Assembly: GCA_963693305.1 (NCBI GenBank)
Contig: OY855913.1
Location: 20,652,015 to 20,716,014 of the forward strand
Source of the DNA: Meandrina meandrites
Taxonomy: Eukaryota > Cnidaria > Anthozoa > Scleractinia > Meandrinidae
Direction of reading: 5' to 3'
DNA length: 64,000 bases
Positions within the stretch are counted from its first letter, which is position 1; every line of letters begins with the position of its first letter. Position numbers and translations under genes: made by a program. The notes below the pieces were generated by a model. The model did no database searches. It was not told where the DNA came from and worked only from the letters and a program-made list of their open reading frames with translations. Below, piece after piece: positions 34,992 to 47,680 of this stretch.

Positions 34992-37900
34992 GAGCGCCTG
35001 ACTCTAATTTTCGAGAAACCGCCGTCAAAAGTAAAAATTCGAATTTTTTCATATTCAGTCAAAAGAAACCCTTCGGTGAACTATTTACGAAAATTACAAT
35101 AAAACTTTCCAAAGAGTTTCGGTTTTTGAGAAATTCGGCAAAATGTGAAATGCCGTGTTCGCGTCACAGCCGCCAGTAAATTTTGCCGAAACTTGGTGCG
35201 TTTTCAAATCACTCGGAAGGAAAGACGGTTTAACGTATCGAAATTATCTTCTATAAGTATTTAGGGCAATTAAAATACAACACGGAAATGTAAAAATATT
35301 GCAAGAACATGCAATTTAAATGGCCGTTTTGAAAGCCTGAAGATTTCTATTTTGATCACTTTGACAAACACTGGAAAATTAGGGAACTTTGAAATCAAAA
35401 ATCGCGTCCTGGTACATAGAAATTTGAAGTAAATAATATATGTGTTATCGTAGTGTAACTTATTATATGGACGAGAGTATTTTACTGGGAACTAAACCAC
35501 TCGTAGATTCCATACGCCACTCCATCCGGGACCTGAGTGGCGTATTTTCCGTATGACACGCTTGCGAGTGTCATATCACTCATTAACATCACGATTAGCG
35601 CCTTTTCTACTTTGTTGAATGAACTTGGTTTCGTGTCGTTCAGGTTTGTTGTGAGCAAGCATCGATAAGCAGGTTTAATTTGTTTAATTAAGCGACGAAA
35701 AAGAATCAGTTTTCCGAAACTCAAGGACGAGAACATGCTAATGGGAACCTTGACGACTTGAAGGCTTTTAGAGAGAATTCTTCGCAAGGAATTTCACAAA
35801 GTGCAAGATGTTGTAAAGAAGAAAACAAAAGCAGTTGAAAACTATCGGCCGTCAAGACATTGCCGCATCGGATTCAAGTCAAAAGTCAGTGATGTTTCCA
35901 GTTCTTACATGTTACGATATTTAGTTGACAAATATTTCATGTATTTTGTTTGATTGGAATTCAGTAAGTTTTTCTATATCCCGGACACGGGTGCTTCGTA
36001 TTTTCTGTGAAGACGAACGGTGATATGTAAAACTTGCTCGATTTTTCGAAAACAATGAAATAAAAATCGGCAATTTCAATTACATCTGGTCTCCATATAA
36101 AACGACAAAAACGACATCTCACGAGTGAGCGCAGCGTTTCTGCCACTCGAACATAAAATTCATATCTTCTCGCCACCGTGTAATATCCTCTATATATAAA
36201 AAATCCAGCTTAGGCAATTAAAAAGCCACCAGATGAAAGAAGTAAACGCATATCGAATTTTCATGCACTTGCAACAAAGTTGTAACAGTCACGCAATCAC
36301 ATAGTAAACCCATTTCAAATAGATACATTGAATGTGCTTGATTTTTGTTAAAGTGGGGACAGTTTGTGTTAGAATATAAAACCTGCCGTTCTAATGAGTT
36401 TTGTATTGCTCTGTATCCATATCAAAATGTATTTTAGAGGAATTGATAATTGATCCCAACCGCAAAAAGTTTCGTGTAATGTTTACCGCTCGCGCTAGTG
36501 TAAACAACATGAAAGAAATGGAATAATTCGAAGAGAAATGTCTTCACCATATTCGAAGCTCATTATTTTTTAGCCTGTTGCTGCTGTTTCATTAAATTAC
36601 TAATTGTTTAACACAGGCAAAAATTACCTTTAGTACTATATCAATTCTGTAAGGTTTTGCGCATACCTCTTTGCATAGTTGGTAGAGCTCTTTGTCAACA
36701 ACAGGTATTTTGCAAATATGAGTGGGTAACACTCCCATTTGGTCGACAAATTAAGAGTAATTAAGAACATTGAAGAATGAAGTAACAATATTCAACTTTA
36801 TTACCTTTTTTTAGTTTCGGATACACCACTGACAAAAATTTTAGGAAGAGTAAGTTAGAAACACTTAGAGCACTAATACACCGCTTATTGATTTGAATTC
36901 AATTACATTGCATGATAAAATTAAAACTATGTCACTCTGTTGTTTTCCTGTTTAACTATCAAATAAATTCCACTCGTGGTAAGCTAAAGGCACTGCATTA
37001 CACTAGCTTACACTACGTATCCAAAAAATAACAAACAAAGATTTCAACTTGCTTGAACAAACATCTGCAAATAGGTTGAAATCTTTGTTTGGTTACTTCT
37101 GGGAATCTGTCATTCACTTCAATGTACAAAACGATCAAAGCAATGCACAGTCCAGTCACAAACATAACAGACTTTCCACCCTCCACACTGTTTTTTAGCT
37201 GTTAGCCGTCTCATAGAAGTACTCCCCGTTCTCCCCGCTATCCGTTGCCCGCGTTGTAGTTTGGTGTTATCCACAATCAAACCTTTTCACATGGTAAAAT
37301 AACAGGCAAGGAATTTTAAATGTATCTGGAGATGAAGGGATAGTTATTTTGAAAGGAGGCAGTTTGGGATCAGTGGAGAAATTCTTTGGTATGTCAACCT
37401 TTATTATTGGACTTTATATGTTGGCTTTTTGACTCTCTTATTACAAACAAAGATTTCAACCTATTTGCAGATGTTTGTTCAAACAAGTTGAAATCTTTGT
37501 TTGTTATTTTTTGGATACGTAGTGTAAGCTAGTGTAATGCAGTGCCTTTAGCTTACCACGAGTGGAATTTATTTGATAGTTAAACAGGAAAACAACAGAG
37601 TGACATAGTTTTAATTTTATCATGCAATGTAATTGAATTCAAATCAATAAGCGGTGTATTAGTGCTCTAAGTGTTTCTAACTTACTCTTCCTACAATTTT
37701 TGTCAGTGGTGTATCCGAAACTAAAAAAAGGTAATAAAGTTGAATACTGTTACTTCATTCTTCAATGTTCTTAATTACTCTTAATTTGTCGACCAAATGG
37801 GAGTGTTACCCGCTTATATTTGCAAAATACCTGTTGTTGACAAAGAGGTATTCGCAAAACCTTACAGAATTGATATAGTATTAAAAGTAATTTTTGCCTG

Positions 37901-38797
37901 TGTTAAACAATTAGTAATTTAATGAAACAGCAGCAACAGGCTAAAAAATAATGAGCTTCGAATATGGTGAAGACATTCTGCTTGGAATTATACCATTTCT
38001 TTCATGTTGTTTACACTAGCGCGAGCGGTAAACATTACACGAAACTTTTTGCGGTTGGGATCAATTATCAATTCCTCTAAAATACATTTTGATATGGATA
38101 CAGAGCAATACAAAACTCATTAGAACGGCAGGTTTTATATTCGAACACAAACTGTCCCCACTTTAACAAAAATCAAGCACATTCAATGTATCTATTTGAA
38201 ATGGGTTTGCTATGTGATTGCGTGACTGTCACAATTTTGTTGCAAGTGCATGAAAATTCGATATGCGTTTACTTCTTTTATCTGGTGGCTTTTTAATTGC
38301 CCAAGCTGGATTTTTTATGTTACACTACGATAACACTACTTTAAGCTGATATATTTTTACTTCGAATTTCTATGTACCAGGACACGATTTTTGACTTCAA
38401 AGTTCCCTAATTTTCCAGTGTCTGTCAAAGTGATCAAAATAGAAATCTTCAGGCTTTCAAAACGGCCCTTTAAATTGCATGTTCTTGCAATATGTTTACA
38501 TTTCCGTGTTTTATTTTGAATGCCCCAAATACCTGCCAAAGATGATTTCGATACGTTAAACCGTCTTTCCTTCCGAGTGATTTAAAAACGCACCAATTTT
38601 CGGCAAAATTTACTGGCGGCTGTGACGCGAACACGGCATTTCACATTTTGCCGAATTTCTCAAAAACGAAAACTCGTTGGAAGGTTTTAATGTAATTTTC
38701 GTGAATAGTTCACCAAAGAGTTTCATCTGACTTAATATGAAAAAAATTGGATTTTCACTTTTGACGGCGGTTTCTCGAAAATTAGAGTCAGGCGCTC
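34992..38797. mobile_element. 3.8-kb TTAA-flanked foldback element inside gypsy pol
   Basis: TTAA borders are at 34988-34991 and 38798-38801. Ends are GAGCGCCTGACTCTAATTTT and its complement. Outer arms (34992-35465 and 38312-38797) and inner arms (36198-37085 and 37441-38320) form one long inverted repeat around a loop of about 350 bp. The left arm alone carries an insertion at 35462-36197. The mirrored ORFs ending in CEMPCSRHSRQ are by-products of the arms. No transposase is seen. Deleting the element with one TTAA restores the gypsy reading frame (LRVF, then NVSNEAN). Confidence 0.93.
35462..36197. mobile_element. 0.74-kb insertion in the left arm of the TTAA foldback
   Basis: The mirror arm (38311-38320) shows the uninterrupted sequence GTTACATAAAAAATCC. 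Here the arm is split by a segment ending CTCACGAGTGAGCGCAGCG ... TAATATCCTCTATATA, the end motif of the foldback family at 8491-9522. Its left boundary is TTATATGGACGAGAG. Inserted after the arms formed. Confidence 0.85.
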
Positions 38798-38801
38798 TTA
38801 A

Positions 38802-40450
38802 ATACACGCAAAGGGACCACTCTGTCCTCTTCAACATCCACCAGAATCCTTGTAGCATAAAGGCCCTTTTGATGCAATTGTAAGTTGAGGCAAGGTTCTT
38901 ACAATCACATGCCTCATTGAGATGCCTTTGGATCTAAGGTCGTAGAACGCTTGTGAGCGTTAACTGGGACAATCACTTCAGTGTGATGTTCGATAATTGT
39001 CGACCGTCGCCCCATACATCTGGAACTAAGCGACTGGTTCTTGAAATCAGAACGGTCAAACACTTCTACATTAACTGAAACTTGGTTTTTAACAATGTTA
39101 ATCTGTAAATCAAATAACGACAGGAAGTTCATACCCAATACCCTCATCCTCAGTCTCAGTCGCAATCACATGCAATTGAAACTCTTACGTACCCAGGTAC
39201 ACTACAACAAGTCCCACACCATGTGTTTTGGCTTGCTGACCATCAGACTGGGTAACTGAACTCAAAGTAAACTTGGCACTGGCAGGTAAGGAATCAAAAA
39301 TCTTAAACAACAAAATGGTACAAACAGCTCCAGTGTATATTAATAACACCACACGAGTTCCTCCAGTGAAGCCTGGTAGATAAAGGCCTTGCAATTTATT
39401 GTTATCGTGTGAGCGTTTTTCACATCGTTTCCAGTTGTAGGGCCAACATAATTCGTATCGTGACGATTCCCAAGCCCGCATTGACTTTATCATGTGACTT
39501 GCGTGTTAGGCAGTTACGACTGTAATGGCAAAATTCTTTACAATCACAGCATGGAACATTTCAATTGAATTAACGTGAAGAAGTTAGCGTTGTTGGCTCT
39601 CAGAGGTCTTTAGAGACATTTGCTTATCTGTTGGACAAATTTTGGAGAGCAATTTGCCGTGTCCTTGTTGTTGCATTTAAATGCCAGATCGCAATATGTC
39701 TAACTGAGCGCTAAATAAATCAGGCTCCCTTTCAACTTCGTCCACAGAGCGAGCCTTTAAAGAGCTTCTTTTCCAATCACCATCCAAAAGACGAAATGCC
39801 TCCAGTTCACAAGCCACTGACAGGGCTTAGTCAATTGTGTTTGGTTTATCCCTATGTAGTCAAAGCCTGTCAGCTTGATCTGTGAGTCTGACAGCATCAA
39901 TGAAATGCAGAACGACAAATATTTCTTGGATATCAGGAGAGAAATCTTAATGGTAAGCTAGACTGGAATACTCGGGTATCTGCGGCAAGAGCTTGGACAC
40001 TTTCATTTTCCTTGTTGTGACGGTTGTGCAAGACGCGCATGGTACAACTCGTGTTGTTTTTCAACACCGAGCCGAAGTTCCCTCTTGTCAACAATCTCTG
40101 TGTAATTTCTACAATCGCTAAGCAGCATGCCATTAAGTACCTTTTGAGCTTCGCCGCAAAGGCGTTCGCCAGGAATACAGCAGGTTCACCCCTGCTCCAA
40201 CTGTTAGCTGATTAAAGAACAACGCTCAACGTGTTCTAAATAATCTCGCAGCGACTGAGAACCATCACAATCCGCAGGCATCTTGACAGGTTTGGTAAAA
40301 TTTCGGCGATGTGTAAACCAATCACCATCATCATCATTCCTTTGGGCGCATAGAGCATTAACAAAGTTCTTCTACTGCGGTCGCTCTTTCGCTGACTATG
40401 ACCTCGCTCAAACTTCTCCATCCAAATCTATTCCGCTCCTCTCCGACGAA
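38802..40450 (-). pseudogene. Decayed gypsy gag and protease
   Basis: On the minus strand the protease region (about 39420-38914) shows GFTGGTRVVLLIYTGAVCTI, where the catalytic DTG reads YTG, and then VLGMNFLSLFDLQINIV. Upstream (about 40130-39930) the string NKENESVQALAADTRVFQ resembles the conserved gag block that ends in 'ESVQALAxDIRxL'. Stops and frameshifts are frequent. No LTR or primer site is identifiable to the right, so the 5' limit is uncertain. Together with 34504-34987 and 33267-33880 this is one minus-strand gypsy copy cut by two TTAA elements. Confidence 0.75.
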
Positions 40451-40784
40451 GATATGGATGGTCCGACGACGCGAATAGGTTTGAAGAGTAACTACCTGAA
40501 TCCTTCAATTGGTTCTCTGATTCAAGCGGGTTTCTAGGGTGGAATCGGCGACTTTAGTTTTCAAAACTTACTGATCGATCCAAAGATAAGGTTTAAACAG
40601 GTTTCCCGGTTTAAAAGGGTTAACTGGCGTTGAATAACTCATGCCTTTGAATCCTCAATCCACGATTTAGTTTTCAGCCATTACAAACGGGCGAAACCAC
40701 TCGAGCAAACTCACGAGCAGAATTTAGAGGTAGAATCTTACAAATCGATGAAATTCGGTAGGCCTACTCTGGGACCTTACGTCG

Positions 40785-40940
40785 CCGTAACTTTGGATGA
40801 CTCTAGGCGATTTAAGGCGACTTAAGGCATTTTAAGCAAAATTGGAAAAAACGTGGCCACTTTAAGCAACTTAAGGCGACTTTGTGCGATTTAAAGCGAT
40901 TTTAGGCCACTTAAGGCGACTTTAGGTGTATTTAGGCAAC
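40785..40940. repeat. Degenerate tandem repeat of about 11 bp
   Basis: Imperfect repeats of TTTAAGGCGAC (also TTAAGCAAC, TTTAGGCCAC) run for about 150 bp just before the MITE at 40961. Confidence 0.85.
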
Positions 40941-40960
40941 AAAAACTACTATATTGAATG

Positions 40961-41157
40961 TGTGGTTCCAAGAAACATCCATACCTCCCCCAAGGATGGT
41001 GTTTTGGTTTGAAGCACCCCCCCCCCCCCCACCCCCCTTGAAATTCCAATTTAGCTTCATACTCTCCCTTAAAATTTTTGGCTATTGAGACCCCACCCCC
41101 TCAGAATATCCAATGACCATCCTTGGGATGGGTGTGGATATTTTCTGGAACCGCACA
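40961..41157. mobile_element. 197-bp hairpin MITE
   Basis: TGTGGTTCCAAGAAACATCC with CATACCTCCCCCAAGGATGG is mirrored by CCATCCTTGGGATGGGTG and TTCTGGAACCGCACA. A poly-C run lies in the centre. A second copy is at 11995-12180. Confidence 0.92.
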
Positions 41158-42683
41158 ATAGCAATTTCACCATCCATATTGCAAGCTTAAACTCACTTAG
41201 ACTACTAAAAATATGCACGCATGATTTCACATCAGCCCATTTACACTACATTGGATTTTTGGTAGCATAAGGAAAAAATGTTTCACGTATGTGTCAATAT
41301 TATATGTGCTAAAAGATACTTGGAGCATCACTAAAAATTTAAAATTTTATCCCAGTGGACATACCATATAAAATGCAATCTAGTGTAAATGGGTCTTCAA
41401 TTAAGGCTAAAATAAACTGAATACACCTGAGACCAAACTAAAATAGCCATAAGGATTTACGTTAAATTAAACTATTTATTAGTATCAATAGCTAATTCAA
41501 TCACAAATATATATGAAACAGTAACAATTCTGATGAGAAGTGTCTCAATTGACCAGTAATTACAATGGCCATGTAAATCAGTCGTGTCAAATAATTATCA
41601 TTTCTCTTCATCTAGCCTGCGTAGCTGGCGGGATTTCGCCAGCGAGTGCATTTTTTAGCGGCCTCATGCTTTGGTCTTTGGCCGCCAAGCAGCGAGGGGT
41701 TTGGTGAGGAGTCGAGTTGAGATCCCGCCTGCCGGAATGCCTGGGTTTTTTTGAATTATGCGTTCGCCAGTGCACGCGAATTTCGGATTGGCTAAGAGCT
41801 GTGAAACATCAATCAAATGTTAATCGATATCTCTTAACCATCCCATGGGAAAACGTCTGTGTTTTACGTGCAGATGGCAAAATGGAGAGTGCGGAGGAAA
41901 GGAAGGCAAAAAGAAAGCTATGTATTCACTAAATGTCCCGGCAGCGAAAGCAGAAAAATATTCTAAAGGAAAACAGACTGTGATTTAGTTGCTTTCAGGA
42001 AATGATGTTTTGGCAGTACGCAAGGGAGGTAAAATCCAACCGTCAAGCTTAAGAGACAAACCGCTCGATCAAATTAATGTAAGCCGAGTATAACCTTTAC
42101 AACACAGATAATATTTCTCTAAAACCAAATTTTAGCTTTCGTGAATCACCAACAGTCTCTTACGAAACAAGATAAATATGTCATCCGTGATAAGATCAGT
42201 ACATCTTGCAACAACAGTGTTATAAAATAAACCGGGCCGGGCCCGGCATCACAAATATTGAATGCAAGTTATCAACAATTTCACGGAATATGTCAGATCT
42301 TGTCCTTCCAGAGCTAAAGTATACCTTGCAAATAACAATGAGCTAATGCAAAACAAACCGCAATAGCGAAACATGTGGTAAATTACAGAGCCAGAGGTGT
42401 CAAACTTTGCAAACAGGAAACCGTGCTAGGCAGGCTCTATTCAACTTATACTGCCTCCGAATAATGCAACACATCTATTAGTCTCCTTCAGATTAGTAGA
42501 GCACAATCTGCATATGTCATTTACAACTCCTTCTTTGGGTTTAGGGCCCCGTTTTGAAGGCTATTTTGCCTTATGTCCTTTGCGTTATTATCCTTGCGCT
42601 ATCAAGATCAAGAGTTTGTTTATGAGTGTCAATTTAATGCCCTTTCACGCGATTCGTATTACACCTCACTCTCTGATTGGCTT

Positions 42684-43097
42684 ACCGTAATGATTCGATT
42701 TAGCGCCCTCCTTCCAATAAGCGCCCCCCATACAATGTGTTTTTGTAAATAGGCGCCCCTATTCCAATAAGCGCCCCCATTCTTATAGTTTTTGTTATTG
42801 TTAAGTACCATGGATAAACTCATGAACATTCACCGTACCGTACATGTATATATCTACTGCTAAAATGAACAATTCTTTTAAAAATAACTGACCTTTCAAC
42901 AATTTGTTACTGTTACAGTTTCTGTCATTGTTAGTTATTTTAATATTTATTAAAGTTTTGTTTTGAACATTTGGTTGATTCTCAAAAAATTAAATAAGCG
43001 CCCTGTCCCGAATAAGCGCCCTGTCTCGAATAAGCGCCCTCCCTTGAGGTGCCAAACGTAAATAAGCGCCCCGGGCGCTAAATCGAATCATTACGGT
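42684..43097. mobile_element. 414-bp MITE rich in AATAAGCGCCC repeats
   Basis: Ends are TACCGTAATGATTCGATTTA and TAAATCGAATCATTACGGTA. AATAAGCGCCC repeats lie inside both ends. A partial diverged copy is at 57030-57117 (GCGCTAAATCAAATCATTAC). Confidence 0.93.
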
Positions 43098-43104
43098 ATT
43101 TGTA

Positions 43105-43152
43105 TATGTAATCGCATGGGCCCGAGGGCAATTAAGGATTAATTTCACGCGC

Positions 43153-43185
<33 letters not shown>

Positions 43186-43269
43186 CGAAGCGACGAGGGC
43201 AATTTGGAAAACTTTGAAAATGCAAGTGAAATTAATCCTTAATTGCACGAGGGCACATTGCGATTACGT
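43105..43269. mobile_element. 165-bp palindromic element with direct CGAG blocks
   Basis: The arms are palindromic around 43188. CGAG occurs as a direct repeat at 43123-43126 / 43248-43251 and at 43179-43182 / 43194-43197, and the apex is TCGC-GAA-GCGA. It directly adjoins the element at 43270-44082, and the two may be one unit. Confidence 0.9.
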
Positions 43270-44082
43270 GTTTATCACATAAAGGGCAAAATTGTGTACA
43301 AAAGAAAACTTAAACGAGGTCCGCCATGGCGTAAACCGGTTGGCAAGAATATTTGCTCGTAGCAAAATGACCACATAAAAAATCAACTTATGTCGAGAAA
43401 CAGTAAAAGTAAGCATAACACAGCATGTGCAATTCACTCAATAGTTCCTTCACAGATAAAACTGAATGCAGTTTAAATTTTATTTACCTTTGTTTACGAG
43501 GCGTCCGACCGCGCAGAAATGCTGCATCGATGAAAGTCATAAACAAAGTGTCCGAACGAGCTTTAATAACTTCTTGAACCTGACATTCTCCTTTCCACAG
43601 CGAAAACTGTAAGTACCAACAAAATTTATGTCCTTTCCAGGCTCTGTTTCTAATGAGGCGAAGCAAGCAAAACGAAGAAATGTTATCTTTCAGTGTCGAT
43701 TCAGTGGTCTCAGCCGCCATGAATTTATTTTCTCCGTGCAGCGCCAATCGTCCAGAAGTTTTTTCGGGCTGTGACAAACGAATTTGGATTGAAAAGTCCT
43801 CTCTCTATTCCACCAAGGCACTACTCATTTCTGCCTACCGATTTTCTTTCACATTTGATGAAATAACCGCATTTATATCAAACTCGGATGCATTGCGTTT
43901 CTGAACTTTTTTCAAACTCGTTTCAAGCGGGAAACCAACTCAGTGCAGACGACGCGCGCTCAGCCAATCAGGATCAAGTAATCATGCCCTCTTGATTACC
44001 AAAAAGTGCCCTCGTGATTAAGAAAAAATGCCCTCTGTCTCAACCAATCAGCGTTCAGTAATTTTGCCCCGTATGTGATAAA
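43270..44082. mobile_element. 0.8-kb element sharing its core with 48900-49650
   Basis: Short inverted ends are TTTATCACATAAAGGGCAAA and TTTTGCCCCGTATGTGATAAA. The core at about 43400-43610 (GCATCGATGAAAGTC, TGTCCGAACGAGCTT, TAACTTCTTGAA) matches 49000-49180. A 97-codon minus ORF (43484-43777) and an overlapping plus ORF cover it, but neither is recognisable. A GTAAGTACC ... TTTCCAG pair suggests a former intron. Confidence 0.65.
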
Positions 44083-45793
44083 ATTTGAAATCAAAGGCGA
44101 TAAAAGTGGGCGGATAGCAAAACCCCTAAGAAATCCGGCAGGCGGGAATTTCACTCGCGGCTGCGCCGCTCGCTGACGCGGGCTTCGCCCACGCGAGAAA
44201 AATTCACTCGTGCCCGCTAATCCCGCCAGCTGCGCAGGCTACTCTTCAACAGGCACTGATCCTCACAGGCAACAGGCACAATAACACAGTAACACTCAAC
44301 ATCCTCACAATAACAATCAACAGTTGTAATTACATCACAACATGATACTATGACAACACATTGCGTGTAGTTATAATATATAAATATAAATATAATATAT
44401 ATAGATATAAAGTTGGCTATATATTTTATCTGATGAGTGATGCACAAGTTGGAAATGCCTTTGGGAGTATGGAAACTGGTTTACCAGTTAAAACGATTCT
44501 ATGAGAGCCAAGTCAAAGATGATTAGCTGAAATCACGTGATTTGAAAGAAATATTGCCAACTATAAATTTCTATTTATCAATGCAAAAAATATATAGGAA
44601 ACTTGTCCATTATTTTATTGAGTAGACGTGCTACATTTTAAGATTTTAAAAAAAATCATTAAAATTGATTGACAGTTGCCAAATCAAGTTAAATATTACT
44701 AATTGTGTGACGCAAAAAACATAATTTCCTCATTTCACTTCTTTGGCTACTTGATCTTTTGAAGGAAACTTCTGAAATCGACTTCAAAACAAAGGCTGTT
44801 GGCCGTTAAAAATTTTGATATGAAACAAATGAAATGTTTGAAGTCTATCTACCATAAAAATGATTTTTTTCTTCAGTTGATTGGTATGTCACGCAATTCA
44901 CTTTGAAGAATGAACTAGTGAGAGTACTAAAAGCAACTTATTTGAAAAGGTAACTATTTTGCATCCAACGAAATAAGTTTATACATCCTTAATAAGTGTT
45001 CAAACAACATGCAATGTCAAGATTGATGATATATGCATAAAACAGGGTGAAAGAACAATAGCGTGAATATATGAATAATAATCGACCCACAAAATGTGGG
45101 TACACACTTAAAGCGTGCCTGTGTTGTAATGCTGCGCATCAGAGCTCACTTTGCACCTCCTCTCCATTCTTAATTGGTAGGAAGATACTCAGGGAAGTGC
45201 CTTTCAAACGATATTTTTTGACGGTAAATGGTAAAATCACCCTTTTGACAGTTTCTTTGCAGCGATTCAACGTTGAGTGAGAAGACTTTTTCGATGTCGA
45301 TGTATGGCAAAGCTTTTCATTAATCCAGTCAACATTCAATTATTGAATCGAGTCTCATTTTCAAAATACACTGAATATGTGATTATTCCACGAATGGATT
45401 ATTCAATCAGCCTCTGCTAAGGAAATCAATTTTCCGTTAATAAATGAATTAGTCCGTTAAATGACGGGAACGCTTCGGTAAGTTGATTGTAACCAAGTGT
45501 CAGATTCTGAACCGTGAACCAACCGGGTGTTTCGGTCAAAAAAGAATTCCTAATGGTCGGTTGTTTTACAAGCAAATCAAAAGTGCTAAAGGTATTTTCA
45601 TGGAGGATAAATTTATCTTTAACTTGTTTAAGCCAAACAAACATTGCGCGGGTTGGCGCGGGATCATTCCAGGCAATGCCCAGTCTTGAAATATTTGACC
45701 GGCAATGAAACAATCCGATTGCCCGATTTAAGTAAGTGACTGATAAATGGGTTATGTGTTATATACCTGTTGTTTTGTTATTGTTCTCAACAG

Positions 45794-45948
45794 ACGCCTG
45801 TCAAGGACTTGGAACCTTGCGCGCCCCCCTGGGAACCATAGCAAGCCCTAATTTCCCCCAGACGTACCCGGCAAACTCTGACTGCACCTGGTCTTTTAAC
45901 TTGCAAGATTTATACGCACGCGTGAGTCTAACGTTTTTGGAGTTTCAG
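45794..45948 (+). CDS. CUB domain 4, first-half exon (4a)
   Basis: The acceptor TCTCAACAG ends at 45793 and the donor CAG|GTAAGA follows 45948. The exon is 155 nt long, entering in phase 1 and leaving in phase 0. It encodes ACQGLGTLRAPLGTIASPNF, then NSDCTWSF and LTFLEFQ. It differs from exon 3a at only a few residues, and its upstream intron is also similar to that of 3a (CATTGCGCGGGTT ... acceptor). This is the newest duplication in the series. Both N-terminal CUB cysteines are kept. Its partner is the unusual exon 4b at 54511. Confidence 0.93.
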
Positions 45949-46933
45949 GTAAGATCGTTTCATCGTTCATTCATCAGTGGTCTAGTATATTTTATCTCGC
46001 CCTTTTCATTTCTGTTGTTCAGTAGCTTGTAGCCCATAATTTAAACAAGAAGGTCTGCTATAAAAGACATGTTTCCCCAATAACGCGCGCTCTCATTGGT
46101 TACTTCGAGGTCACATGTCATTCGACAATAAAACTCTTTCCCTCCAAAACTCTCTTAGTGGACAACATTGCAAAATCGATGACGTCGGAGAGTAAAAGTG
46201 CACTATTACCCGCAAATGTTGACCGACGACTGCCGTCCTTCTAAGCCTTCGTTGTGCTTTATAGCAAGTCACTTAATGACTTGCTCTCCGGGAAACCAGT
46301 TAATATTTTTCTGCTCAAACCTCAACATTGAAATTCTCGGGAAACATAATTAACTGTTTCCCTCGGGACCAGTCATTTAGTTTTAATTGTATCCACCACA
46401 TTTCACATCTTGATCGAGTGGGGAATGCAATTTAGTACTTTTGCAGTCATGGCACGCTGTGGAGTCGGGCGTGCTGTAAACTGAGCAATCTTGAAAATCT
46501 CAGGAAACCAAAATGTACCATTCGCCAAGTTGCATTTTCACAAGAGAAACTTAAAACAACACTTATGCAAAAATTTTTGGGGCCAAACAAAGTGAATTAT
46601 TAGAAGTGTGGAAATGGTCAATTGAAATAAAATTAAATTTAAAAAAATACGAAAATATTGCTATTGTTTGAGAAATATAAAAATATTGCTAATGTTTTAA
46701 CAGAAAATTCGTAGCAAATATGAAAAACATTTTATTATAGTATTTGTCCTGAGAAATATGCAAGTTTTTTTCCAGCTGTTTGTGCTTTGTTTGTTGACTG
46801 ACGACAAAGCGGGTCCATTTTATACCAGAACTTCTTGTTTAAGCAGAAAGTACATGTTATGCAGCCCCAATGTGAAAACGCCTATATCTTTTCCATCCGC
46901 GAGAATTGGTTCACAAATGGCTTTTACATTTAA

Positions 46934-47608
46934 GGAGGCTCCCAATTGTTTCCAGCACATTCCAGCGCTTAAACTTCGATCGGCCAGTACTACAAATCCT
47001 TATCAGTTGCTGCTACAATAATGATGTCAAACAAATGTCCGATCATTATTAAAGAAGTTGTAGCCATTTTCATGACGTCACTGGTTACCATAGCAACAGT
47101 TTAACCTGTTAAAAACACCCTTAATTTTCCATTTAAGTGCTTATAACTCAAAAACGAGCACGGTGACCCCCATTTTTTATTATTGAATAATGACCAGCAT
47201 GGTAAGATGCAACTTGTTGCAAAGTTAAAAAAAAATTATCTAGCGGTTTTAGAGCCACCTTAAATTCTCGGAATTTTAAGGTGGCTCTGAAACTGCTAGA
47301 TAAAATTTTTTTTTTAACTTTGCAAAAAGTTGCATCTTATCATGCTGGTCATTATTCAATAATAAAAAATGGGGGTCACGGTGCTCGTTTTTGAGTTATA
47401 AGCACTTAAATGGAAAATTAAGGGTGTTTTTAACAGGTTAAACTGTTGCTATGGTAACAAGTGACGTCATAAAAATGACTTTAACTTGTTCAGTAATGAT
47501 CAGACATTTGTTTGATATAGTTTTTATAGCAACAACTGATAATGGTTTGTAGTACTGGCCCATCAAAGTTTAAGCGCTGGAAAGTGCTGGAAACTATTGT
47601 GAGCCTCC
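46934..47608. mobile_element. 675-bp palindrome flanked by TTAA
   Basis: Borders are TTAA at 46930-46933 and 47609-47612. The ends are GGAGGCTC and GAGCCTCC. The arms mirror each other around about 47271 and contain GGTGACCCCCATTTTTTA and GTTGCTATGGTAAC. Diverged single-arm pieces of the same family lie upstream of CUB exons 1b, 2b and 3b. Confidence 0.9.
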
Positions 47609-47680
47609 TTAAGCAATATTCTGCCTCCAACGGAACGTGATTGTAAAAAGAGTGATTTAACGGTCAAATAACCCAAAATT

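Larger units (their letters stand above)
41613..44242. mobile_element. 2.6-kb composite element with inverted ends
   Basis: The ends TAGCCTGCGTAGCTGGCGGG and CCCGCCAGCTGCGCAGGCTA are near-perfect inverted repeats. Inside are at least three younger elements (42684-43097, 43105-43269, 43270-44082). A plus ORF at 41717-41932 ends MESAEERKAKRKLCIH and could be the start of a lost protein, but I do not recognise it. Near the right end (44154-44172) the minus strand has the CGAG-CGGC-GCA-GCCG-CGAG apex motif. Confidence 0.8.
30314..45793. other. 15.5-kb intron between CUB 3b and 4a
   Basis: It contains the Penelope-like element, the decayed gypsy element with its two TTAA insertions, and a composite element at 41613-44242. 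I see nothing to name in 31900-33260 (apart from a short inverted pair GGGTTTTGGCC/GGCCAAAACCC at 32732) or in 44250-45690. Confidence 0.7.

Noticed and set aside
34916..38858. Paired ORFs ending CEMPCSRHSRQ
   Set aside because: Mirror-image translations of the arms of the TTAA foldback, one on each strand, crossing into gypsy sequence. No sign of a real protein.
44425..44460. CTGATGAG followed by GGAAA, a possible hammerhead core
   Set aside because: The intervening bases do not form helix II and no helix I or III is visible.
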